Shown here: piece by piece, positions 1-5,383 of the stretch | How the letters are laid out: the number at the start of each line of letters is the position of its first letter | Numbering within the stretch: position 1 is the first letter of the stretch | DNA from: Gammaproteobacteria bacterium | GTDB taxonomy: Bacteria; Pseudomonadota; Gammaproteobacteria; Pseudomonadales; GM7GCV1 | DNA length: 5,792 nt | Direction: 5' to 3' | Assembly (NCBI GenBank): GCA_030830945.1 | Contig: JAURLY010000289.1 | Location: 1 to 5,792 of the forward strand | Translations under genes and position numbers: made by a program | Notes under the pieces: model-generated | The model's database searches: none | Told to the model about the DNA's origin: nothing | What the model saw: the letters and a program-made list of their open reading frames with translations, nothing else

Positions 1-37
1 CCAGATTGCTTCCCAGGCCAAGACAGGCAAATGTCAT
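1..37 (-). CDS. folK: Start of folK, 2-amino-4-hydroxy-6-hydroxymethyldihydropteridine pyrophosphokinase (truncated by window)
   Basis: Only the first 12 codons lie in the window, reading MTFACLGLGSNL. The GLGSNL stretch directly after a short hydrophobic strand is the hallmark N-terminus of HPPK, which transfers pyrophosphate from ATP to 6-hydroxymethyl-7,8-dihydropterin in folate synthesis. The ATG at 37-35 overlaps the pcnB TGA stop (36-34) as ATGA, which suggests translational coupling to pcnB. pcnB-folK is a common gene order in gammaproteobacteria, and this supports a call made from so few residues. There is no clear Shine-Dalgarno sequence in the arginine-coding end of pcnB, which also fits coupling. 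The rest of the gene lies beyond position 1. Confidence 0.82.
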   Translation of the reverse strand, partial: MTFACLGLGSNL

Positions 38-1356
38 TGAGTCTTGCTGGAGGGTCTTCGCTTGCGGGGGCGGCGGCGATTGGATGATTTTACAGGAAGC
101 TCCGAGACCATTTTGTCACGCGTTTGTTGATTGGCGTCCTGGTATTTTGTCCACCAAGCCCCTAAACCATCCAGATTTTCACCTGACTGCTCCCTAACAA
201 GGAGAAAATCATAAGCGGCGCGAAATCTAGGGTGTTCTAAAAGTTTTTGGGCGCGATCCCTTTGCGGCAGGCGATTTTGCATTTCCCATATTTCACGCAT
301 GGGCTGGGAAAATCGGCGGGGAATACTTACCAGGGAGGACTGGCCGGCAATGGTTTTATCGCCTGCAGTTTGCATGGCGCGGACCGGAGGTTGTTTTCGT
401 GACAACTGCTCTTGAAACTCCTGTTCTGCGGCAGGCCATAGAAGAACTGCATATAAATAAAATGGCGAGGCATTTTTGCCTGATTGCAGTCGAGCTTCTG
501 TTGTTTGCATTGCCGCGGTGATCAGTTTGGCCATTATTGGTTTGGCAGCAATGGCTTTAGTGGAGCTGGGAAATAATTGCTCCATCAGGCCTGTATCCAT
601 CATCATTTTAAAAGCGGTCGCTGAGGAATCGTGAAGCAGTAACTTGATAACCTCATCAAAAAGCCTGGCTGATGAGACTTCGCGAATCATTCCGATGTTT
701 TGTTTTAGCTGCTTATAGCTTTTTGCATCCAGTTTCAGGCCGAGCTTCGACTGGAACCGAAGCGCTCTCATCATTCGAACAGGGTCTTCACGAAATCGTT
801 CTTCCGGGTCTCCTATGGTGCGCAATATGCCTTGTTTGATGTCTCTAACACCGTCAAGAAAATCGACAATCTCTTCGGAATCAATATCGAAATAAAGGCT
901 GTTGCAACTGAAGTCCCGGCGAACTGCATCTTCCTGAAGAGATCCGTAAACATTGTCGCGGAGTAAAACGCCTTCACTGCTCTGGGTTGCATGACGGCTA
1001 TTGCCAGATTTGTGGTCGCCACGGAAGGTCGTGACTTCAATCAGATCTCGCTTCTCTTCAACATGAACTATTTTGAATCGGCGCCCGATAATACGTGATC
1101 GGCGGAACAGCTTTTGAACCTGTTCCGGGCGGGCAGAAGTCGCTACGTCAAAGTCTTTAGGGGTTTTCCCTAGCAAAATATCGCGTATGCATCCGCCTAC
1201 GATGTAGGCCTCGTGACCTTCATCAAGCAATTTGTCTACGACCTTTAATGACAATGGGCTGAATTTGTCGCGCGTTACTCCGTGTTTGGAAACGGGTATG
1301 CGGCGCTCAATGACCTTGGAGGACTTGTTTAGGGATGGGATAAATTTTTTGATCAT
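34..1356 (-). CDS. pcnB: Poly(A) polymerase I (PcnB)
   Basis: PcnB adds poly(A) tails to RNA 3' ends and so promotes decay of mRNAs and small RNAs. It belongs to the class II nucleotidyltransferases. Numbered from the ATG at 1356 (440 aa), the fold signature GGCIRD is at 54-59 and the metal-binding DFD at 68-70. The stretch IIGRRFKIVHV at about 89-99 fits the pattern that separates bacterial poly(A) polymerases from CCA-adding enzymes. RRDF is at 146-149 and ERFREDPVRMMRALRF at about 187-201. The C-terminus is a basic tail rich in Arg, Lys and Ser, as in other PcnB proteins. Start choice: the frame stays open to a TTG at 1407, but MIKKF at 1356 matches the usual short basic N-terminus (MLKKLF-like in Pseudomonas), so I prefer the ATG. 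Neither start has a good Shine-Dalgarno sequence; E. coli pcnB is also poorly initiated, from a rare start codon. The gene lies downstream of gluQ and overlaps folK by 4 bp. Confidence 0.93.
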   Translation of the reverse strand: MIKKFIPSLNKSSKVIERRIPVSKHGVTRDKFSPLSLKVVDKLLDEGHEAYIVGGCIRDILLGKTPKDFDVATSARPEQVQKLFRRSRIIGRRFKIVHVEEKRDLIEVTTFRGDHKSGNSRHATQSSEGVLLRDNVYGSLQEDAVRRDFSCNSLYFDIDSEEIVDFLDGVRDIKQGILRTIGDPEERFREDPVRMMRALRFQSKLGLKLDAKSYKQLKQNIGMIREVSSARLFDEVIKLLLHDSSATAFKMMMDTGLMEQLFPSSTKAIAAKPIMAKLITAAMQTTEARLQSGKNASPFYLYAVLLWPAAEQEFQEQLSRKQPPVRAMQTAGDKTIAGQSSLVSIPRRFSQPMREIWEMQNRLPQRDRAQKLLEHPRFRAAYDFLLVREQSGENLDGLGAWWTKYQDANQQTRDKMVSELPVKSSNRRRPRKRRPSSKTQ

Positions 1357-1422
1357 GAAAGGCAGATGTTTTGAACGGCGAGATTCTAGCACAGACAAAC
1401 TGGGCAAAGAGGGTTTCTCAGC

Positions 1423-2298
1423 CTAATTTGAAGGCTCAACCGGCTTTGTGGGAACTGAGTTTATGTTCCAGTGGTGTATGGCCCACGCAATAATTTCCTC
1501 GCATGAATTCTCACTTATGTCCCTGGGTGGGTTTTGCCCGAGAATATTCAGGGCTAGAGCGAGGTTTTCCCTGGATTTATTTGAATCGAGTTCCGGAGCA
1601 TGGGTTTGCTTACTTAGTTTTTGTCCCTGGTTATTCATAACCATGGGAAGATGCCCGTATTCTGGTGAGGACAGGCCAAATAACTTATGCAGGTATGTTT
1701 GTCGCGCGGTGGAGTCCAGAAGGTCTGCACCACGAATAACATGAGTGATACCTTCCAGACCATCATCCACGGCCACAGCCAGCTGATAGGAAAACAATCC
1801 ATCGCGGCGACGAACAATAAAATCTCCCCCAAGTTCGTCGAAAGAAAAGGATTGTGGACCAAGTATCAAGTCGTTCCAGCCGATATTCTTTTCTGAGAGC
1901 AAGACCCGAATTGCGGCGTCTGAGTCAAAGCTCAAATTTAGATCTCGACAGTGACCATCGTATATTCCATTCAGATCCCTGATTCGATGCCTGGGGCAAT
2001 CACATGCGTATAGGTGTTGATTGTTTTTTAAATGATCGAAGTATTCCTGATAAGTATCCAGGCGCTGACTTTGGTAAATCGCGGTGCTGTCCCAATAAAG
2101 ACCGTGGTCTTCCAACTGTCTGAGAATAAGCTCTTTGGCGCCAGCCATTTCCCGAGGCGGGTCGATATCTTCTATTCGAAGTAGCCATAGGCCCGAATTC
2201 GCTTTGGCGTCCAGATAGCTTCCAAGCGCAGCAACGAGTGAGCCGAGATGAAGTGGTCCAGTTGGTGAAGGAGCGAATCGACCGGAATAAGGGGTCAT
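1423..2298 (-). CDS. gluQ: Glutamyl-queuosine tRNA(Asp) synthetase (GluQ-RS)
   Basis: GluQ-RS is a shortened GluRS paralog without the anticodon-binding domain. It activates glutamate and attaches it to queuosine at position 34 of tRNA-Asp. The 291-aa length fits the family (about 290-300), against roughly 470 for a true GluRS. The N-terminus GRFAPSPTGPLHLGS (6-20) holds the HIGH-type ATP site (HLGS 17-20). RIEDIDPPR (41-49) follows. A zinc site typical of the family is visible as C99-x-C101, then Y113 and C117. The KMSKS-like loop is degenerate, KLSKQ at 227-231. The ATG at 2298 is fixed because the conserved GRFAPSPTG begins five residues later. It lies 55 bp after dksA with a hairpin in the spacer. 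No Shine-Dalgarno sequence sits at normal distance; the nearest AGG is 15 nt upstream, within the hairpin arm. Expression is therefore probably low and tied to dksA transcription. Confidence 0.95.
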   Translation of the reverse strand: MTPYSGRFAPSPTGPLHLGSLVAALGSYLDAKANSGLWLLRIEDIDPPREMAGAKELILRQLEDHGLYWDSTAIYQSQRLDTYQEYFDHLKNNQHLYACDCPRHRIRDLNGIYDGHCRDLNLSFDSDAAIRVLLSEKNIGWNDLILGPQSFSFDELGGDFIVRRRDGLFSYQLAVAVDDGLEGITHVIRGADLLDSTARQTYLHKLFGLSSPEYGHLPMVMNNQGQKLSKQTHAPELDSNKSRENLALALNILGQNPPRDISENSCEEIIAWAIHHWNINSVPTKPVEPSN

Positions 2299-2310
2299 GT
2301 TACAGAATGA

Positions 2311-2347
2311 ATACCTGCACGATAGGGTGGGGCATCGCGCAGGGTAT
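2311..2347 (-). terminator. Hairpin between dksA and gluQ, possible leaky terminator
   Basis: The plus-strand arms ATACCTGCACGAT (2311-2323) and 2334-2347 pair over 13 positions when read as minus-strand RNA. There is one bulged C and one G-U pair, and the loop is 10 nt. On the minus strand the hairpin begins 6 nt after the dksA stop and its 3' arm ends 12 nt before the gluQ ATG. The bases after it (TCATTCTGTA) are T-rich but not a proper T-run, so termination should be partial at best. In Shigella flexneri a terminator between dksA and gluQ is known to limit gluQ expression, so a similar role is plausible. The hairpin could instead protect the dksA 3' end or hide the gluQ initiation region. 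Confidence 0.55.
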
Positions 2348-2353
2348 TAGCGG

Positions 2354-2800
2354 CTAGCCGACGAGTTGTTTTTCTTTGATCTCGTCGAGGGTTTTACAGT
2401 CGATGCACAGGGTCGCTGTTGGGCGAGCCTCCAGACGCCGAATGCCTATTTCGATACCGCACTGGTCGCAAAAGCCATAGTCGTCATTTTCAAGCAGGTC
2501 GAGAGTCTGGTCGATCTTCTTGATAAGCTTTCGCTCGCGATCACGTGTGCGAAGTTCCAGGGCAAACTCCTCTTCCTGGGTAGCGCGATCGGCGGGGTCA
2601 GGAAAATTAGCCGCCTCGTCCTTCATGTGACTCATGGTGCGATCGACTTCTTCCATCAGCTCATGTTTCCAAGCTTGAAGAATTTTCTTGAAGTGCTCTC
2701 TTTGCGCCTCATTCATGTATTCTTCGTTTTTCTTGGGCTTGTAAGGCGCAATACCATGGATATCCATGCTGTTAGCAGCAGCTGCTGGTTTTTTTGCCAT
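2354..2800 (-). CDS. dksA: RNA polymerase-binding transcription factor DksA
   Basis: DksA binds in the secondary channel of RNA polymerase and, with ppGpp, inhibits stable RNA promoters and activates amino acid biosynthesis promoters. The protein is 148 aa, against 151 in E. coli, and is colinear with it. After an Ala-rich start come the long coiled-coil helices (about 33-105). The loop DPADRA at 68-73 carries D68 and D71, equivalent to the catalytic-tip Asp71 and Asp74 of E. coli DksA. The C-terminal zinc finger has all four cysteines (C111, C114, C132, C135), so this is the zinc-containing form and not a Cys-poor paralog. The ATG at 2800 gives the expected MAKKP-type start; an AGG lies 10 nt upstream, slightly far. 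It is the first gene of the dksA-gluQ-pcnB-folK group and is divergent from sfsA. Confidence 0.97.
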   Translation of the reverse strand: MAKKPAAAANSMDIHGIAPYKPKKNEEYMNEAQREHFKKILQAWKHELMEEVDRTMSHMKDEAANFPDPADRATQEEEFALELRTRDRERKLIKKIDQTLDLLENDDYGFCDQCGIEIGIRRLEARPTATLCIDCKTLDEIKEKQLVG

Positions 2801-2835
2801 ATCGGTCAGACCTGTTTGTTGCCGAAAAAAATTAG

Positions 2836-2897
2836 GCGGCGAAATTACCAGAACTAGGGAGCCGAATCCAGTGATTTTTACTTATATATTTCGCCGC
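2836..2897. repeat. 10-bp perfect inverted repeat in the dksA/sfsA gap
   Basis: GCGGCGAAAT at 2836-2845 is the exact reverse complement of ATTTCGCCGC at 2888-2897, with 42 bp between the arms. The right arm overlaps the AT-rich -10-like stretch upstream of sfsA, and the left arm overlaps the weak -10-like element for dksA. It could be a two-site regulator target or a long-range stem in a transcript. No known regulator consensus is recognised. Confidence 0.6.
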
Positions 2898-2912
2898 GTC
2901 AGAGGTTGTCTC

Positions 2913-2916
2913 AGGG
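2913..2916 (+). promoter_or_regulatory. Shine-Dalgarno that decides the sfsA start
   Basis: AGGG ends 7 nt before the GTG at 2924, which is good spacing. The upstream in-frame TTG at 2906 has AGAGG directly abutting it, with no spacer, so it is a poor start. This supports initiation at the GTG. Confidence 0.65.
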
Positions 2917-2923
2917 CTATTTT

Positions 2924-3646
2924 GTGAAGTTTGATCCCCCATTGTTACAAGGGCGTTTCCAGCGCCGCTATAAACGCTTCTTTGCCGATGTGATTCTTGA
3001 TTCTGGTGAGTTGGTTGTTGCCCACTGTCCTAATACCGGCAGTATGAAAAACTGTCTTGTAAAAGACGGATGTTGCTGGTTATCAGAAAGTGATAATACC
3101 AAGCGGAAGCTCAAATATACCCTAGAGGCAGTGACATCAGAATTTGGTGGAATGGCGGGAGTGAATACAGGCCGCACGAATAAACTGGTATCTAAGGCTT
3201 TGAATGACAGTCTCATTGACGAATTAAGGGCGTACTCCGTGATCGAATCCGAGGTGCGATTTGGTGAAGAAAACAGCCGTCTTGATTTTCGATTGAGCCG
3301 GAGTGCGGAAGCCGTTAACCCAGAGGACATATGCTATATGGAGGTGAAAAACCTGACTCTTGCTCTGGAGGGCGGGCTGGGTGCATTCCCCGATGCTGTC
3401 ACGAGTCGAGGAGCAAAACATTTACGTGAATTGTTGCTCGCCAAGCGGCAGGGCTTCAGGGCGGTACTGTTTTTTTGTGTGCAGCATACCGGCGTGAATC
3501 GTGTGACGGTGGCAAACGAAATTGACCCCGTCTATGCTGAAACACTGCTTGAAGTCATGAATGCAGGGGTGGAAGTCTTGGTATATGGAACCCGGATGTC
3601 GACGAAGGAATTTGTCATAAACAAGGCGATACCATTTTCATGCTAG
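2924..3646 (+). CDS. sfsA: SfsA family DNA/RNA nuclease-like protein
   Basis: SfsA was named 'sugar fermentation stimulation protein' in E. coli, where overexpression affects maltose genes. The family has an N-terminal OB-like nucleic-acid-binding part and a C-terminal PD-(D/E)xK nuclease-like core; its physiological role is still poorly defined. From the GTG the protein is 240 aa (E. coli 234). It opens MKFDPPLLQGRFQRRYKRF, closely parallel to MEFSPPLQ...QRYKRF in E. coli; this and the AGGG at 2913 favour GTG 2924 over TTG 2906. Visible conserved blocks are HCPNTGSM (34-41), SDNTKRK (56-62), the nuclease-like residues D121 (SRLDF) and E140-V-K142, and FPDAVTSRGAKHLREL (155-170). It is divergent from dksA, a frequent neighbour in gammaproteobacteria. 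The gene ends at 3646, and no clear terminator follows before the trpL promoter. Confidence 0.94.
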   Translation: MKFDPPLLQGRFQRRYKRFFADVILDSGELVVAHCPNTGSMKNCLVKDGCCWLSESDNTKRKLKYTLEAVTSEFGGMAGVNTGRTNKLVSKALNDSLIDELRAYSVIESEVRFGEENSRLDFRLSRSAEAVNPEDICYMEVKNLTLALEGGLGAFPDAVTSRGAKHLRELLLAKRQGFRAVLFFCVQHTGVNRVTVANEIDPVYAETLLEVMNAGVEVLVYGTRMSTKEFVINKAIPFSC

Positions 3647-3690
3647 GCGTCACTATTTCCGATGAACTCCGGGTTAGGGGTCGCAAACAG

Positions 3691-3719
3691 TTGGCTTGGC
3701 GCAGAAGTTTCATTAGAAT
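3691..3719 (+). promoter_or_regulatory. Sigma70-type promoter for trpL-trpE-trpG
   Basis: The -35 TTGGCT (3691-3696) matches TTGACA at 4 of 6 positions and the -10 TAGAAT (3714-3719) matches TATAAT at 5 of 6, with an ideal 17-bp spacer. The predicted start is at about A3725 or A3728, that is, 0-3 nt before the trpL ATG. I see no TrpR-like operator palindrome overlapping it. The 81-bp stretch from the sfsA stop to trpL holds nothing else that I can identify. Confidence 0.7.
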
Positions 3720-3727
3720 CGCGCACC

Positions 3728-3811
3728 ATGAAAATTTCCAATCTTCCTATCCGCGCTCTCACCGAGTTGCCTCAGACTGCCGCTACTTGTTGGCGTGGCT
3801 GGTGGGCCTGA
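3728..3811 (+). CDS. trpL: trp operon leader peptide (attenuator peptide)
   Basis: This is a 27-codon open reading frame starting MKISNLP and ending CWRGWWA before TGA. Trp is at residues 22, 25 and 26, so three of the last six residues are Trp. That is the signature of an attenuation leader whose translation measures charged tRNA-Trp. It lies 81 bp upstream of trpE and just after a good promoter, where trp leaders are expected. No Shine-Dalgarno sequence precedes the ATG (bases before it read cgcgcacc), and the predicted transcription start is at or next to the ATG, so translation is probably leaderless. The TGA stop at 3809 puts a terminating ribosome against the hairpin at 3819-3834. The frame differs from a longer overlapping open frame (3640-3870), which has no family features. 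Confidence 0.88.
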   Translation: MKISNLPIRALTELPQTAATCWRGWWA

Positions 3812-3892
3812 TTGTTCTCGACTTTGTAAAGTCGGTAGCCCTCAGTTGCAAAACCAGTAAACGCAGATAGAAGCAAGATAGAAAGAAAAGCC
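3812..3892 (+). promoter_or_regulatory. trpL-trpE leader segment, attenuation control region
   Basis: The segment contains a perfect inverted repeat, CGACTTT (3819-3825) and AAAGTCG (3828-3834), forming a 6-bp stem with a four-base loop. Competing pairings with the Trp-codon region are possible: GCTAC 3782-3786 with GTAGC 3835-3839, GGGC 3804-3807 with GCCC 3838-3841, and CTGGT 3799-3803 with ACCAG 3853-3857. These would let ribosome position on the Trp codons change the fold. No GC-rich hairpin followed by a U-run is present, so the outcome of the switch (intrinsic, Rho-dependent or translational) cannot be decided. The bases just before trpE are purine-rich (GAAAGAAAAGCC) and give only a weak Shine-Dalgarno. 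Confidence 0.6.
3863..3883 (+). repeat. Tandem 10/11-nt repeat before trpE
   Basis: GCAGATAGAA (3863-3872) is followed directly by GCAAGATAGAA (3873-3883), identical except for one inserted A. The pair ends 9 nt before the trpE ATG. It may be a chance duplication, or it may keep the ribosome entry zone unstructured. Confidence 0.6.
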
Positions 3893-5383
3893 ATGTCTCC
3901 TGAAAAATTCGCCGAATTAGCGGCGCAAAATTACCAAGAAATCCCGGTTACCCGCACTCTGTTGGCCGATTTGGATACGCCGCTGAGCGTTTATTCCAAA
4001 GTGGCCGGCGAGCCCTATACCTATTTGCTCGAGTCAGTTGAATCCAGTGAAAAGTGGGGGCGCTACTCAATTATTGGTCTAAAGGCAGAAGAGTTTATTC
4101 GTGTCAGTGGTGAAAACGTTGAGCTGACAAAGTCAGGTGAGACACAAAAATTCACCCGGGAAGATCCGCTAGAATTTTTGCAGGAATATATTCGTGAGCT
4201 ATCTGTTCCCGACCTTGAAGATTTGCCGCGGTTCGCCGGTGGCCTTGTGGGCTATATGGGATACGATGTTGTCCGCTACGTAGAGAAGCGTCTAAAAAAT
4301 TCAGTTCCGCCGGATGAATTGGGCGTGCCAGACATTTTGCTGATGCGTTCAAAGGATCTGGTGATTTTTGATAATTTTGCCGGAACCCTAACCCTGGTCA
4401 CCCACATTCCGGCAGACAGCCCGGATGCTTTCGAGACGGCCCAGCAGCGTCTCAATGACATTGAGCAACAGCTGCAAGTCAAACAGCCTGAACTGGCAGA
4501 AGTATCGCTCGGCGCGCCTCATTTGGATGAATCCACCTTGAAATCCAGTATGGGGCAAAAAGGCTACGAAGCCGCAGTAGATAAAATCAAGGAATACTGT
4601 GTCGCAGGCGACATCATGCAAGTCGTGCCATCACAGCGCTTGAGCATGAAGTTTACTGAAGATCCTATTAATCTTTATCGAGCGCTACGTGCAGTAAATC
4701 CATCGCCCTATATGTATTTTATGGATTTGGGTGACTTCCAGATTGTTGGTGCATCTCCAGAAATTTTGGCGCGTTTGGATCATGGCGAAGTCACAGTTCG
4801 ACCTATTGCAGGCACTCGCCGCCGGGGCAAGACCGAGGCAGATGACTTGGCCATGGAAAAAGATATGCTGGATGATCCAAAGGAAATTGCGGAGCATCTA
4901 ATGTTGATTGACCTGGGTCGAAATGATGCCGGTCGGATTTCCCAGACCGGAACAGTCAAGGTCACCGAGCAGATGGTGGTAGAACGCTATTCGCATGTTA
5001 TGCATATCACTTCCAATGTTGTTGGCAAGTTGAAGCCAGAGCTAGATGCCATAGATGTTTTACGTGCTGTCCATCCGGCCGGGACGCTGAGTGGCGCGCC
5101 CAAGATTCGCGCGATGGAAATTATTGACGAGATCGAGCCGGTTAAACGATGCATTTACGGTGGCGCGGTGGGCTACATAGGCTGGAATGGCGACATGGAC
5201 ATGGCGATCGCCATACGTACAGGTGTCATAAAAGACAACATGCTCTACGTTCAGTCAGGCGGGGGAATTGTGGCTGATTCAGTACCCCGTCTCGAATGGA
5301 AAGAAACCATGAACAAGGCTCGTGCGTTGTTGCGTGCGGCATCCCTGGTTCAAAATAAATCTGCGAAAGGAAGTACATCATGA
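3893..5383 (+). CDS. trpE: Anthranilate synthase component I
   Basis: TrpE converts chorismate to anthranilate, the first committed step of tryptophan synthesis, using ammonia supplied by TrpG. The 496-aa length fits the Pseudomonas-type enzyme. The LLES motif at 45-48 is the Trp-binding site for feedback inhibition and indicates TrpE, not the PabB branch. The chorismate-binding domain shows PSQR (about 246), RPIAGTRRRG (303-312), DLGRND (340-345), HPAGTLSGAPK (394-404) and GGGIVADS (456-463). The PIAGT motif and the adjacent trpG further support TrpE over salicylate or isochorismate synthases. The ATG at 3893 gives an N-terminus (MSPEKFAELAAQNYQEIPVTR) that aligns with known TrpE proteins. 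The Shine-Dalgarno is weak and purine-rich. The gene is controlled by the trpL leader upstream and overlaps trpG by ATGA, which suggests coupled synthesis of the two subunits. Confidence 0.97.
   Translation: MSPEKFAELAAQNYQEIPVTRTLLADLDTPLSVYSKVAGEPYTYLLESVESSEKWGRYSIIGLKAEEFIRVSGENVELTKSGETQKFTREDPLEFLQEYIRELSVPDLEDLPRFAGGLVGYMGYDVVRYVEKRLKNSVPPDELGVPDILLMRSKDLVIFDNFAGTLTLVTHIPADSPDAFETAQQRLNDIEQQLQVKQPELAEVSLGAPHLDESTLKSSMGQKGYEAAVDKIKEYCVAGDIMQVVPSQRLSMKFTEDPINLYRALRAVNPSPYMYFMDLGDFQIVGASPEILARLDHGEVTVRPIAGTRRRGKTEADDLAMEKDMLDDPKEIAEHLMLIDLGRNDAGRISQTGTVKVTEQMVVERYSHVMHITSNVVGKLKPELDAIDVLRAVHPAGTLSGAPKIRAMEIIDEIEPVKRCIYGGAVGYIGWNGDMDMAIAIRTGVIKDNMLYVQSGGGIVADSVPRLEWKETMNKARALLRAASLVQNKSAKGSTS

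Larger units (their letters stand above)
2801..2923. promoter_or_regulatory. Divergent dksA/sfsA intergenic region
   Basis: This 123-bp gap must hold the start signals of dksA (leftward) and sfsA (rightward). For dksA, a weak extended -10-like TGGTAATTT on the minus strand (plus positions about 2842-2850) has a poor -35 match (TGGATT) 17 bp upstream. For sfsA, an AT-rich TTATATATT at 2882-2890 could serve as a -10, but no convincing -35 lies at the right distance. Neither assignment is firm. A perfect 10-bp inverted repeat, listed separately, spans much of the gap. Confidence 0.4.

Noticed and set aside
1448..1896. Open frames of 69-98 codons on the plus strand opposite gluQ
   Set aside because: They are antisense shadows of the conserved gluQ reading frame, with no Shine-Dalgarno or family signature.
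2366..2857. 163-codon plus-strand open frame opposite dksA
   Set aside because: It is antisense to a fully conserved dksA, and its composition is that of a complementary-strand shadow with no recognisable domain.
3819..3834. Palindrome CGACTTT-GT-AAAGTCG as a TrpR operator or intrinsic terminator
   Set aside because: It lacks the CTAG-containing trp operator core and lies downstream of the promoter and trpL. There is no U-run after it, so a classical terminator is not supported.
3640..3870. 76-codon open frame overlapping the end of sfsA and trpL, with a short hydrophobic stretch
   Set aside because: No family features or good ribosome binding site, and it covers the promoter and trpL in another frame. 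The Trp-rich leader explains the region better.
3864..3890. Series of NAG triplets before trpE resembling a TRAP-binding site
   Set aside because: The spacing is about 4 nt, not the 5-6 nt period of TRAP sites. The triplets are mostly AAG, not GAG/UAG, and TRAP belongs to Bacillus-type Firmicutes.
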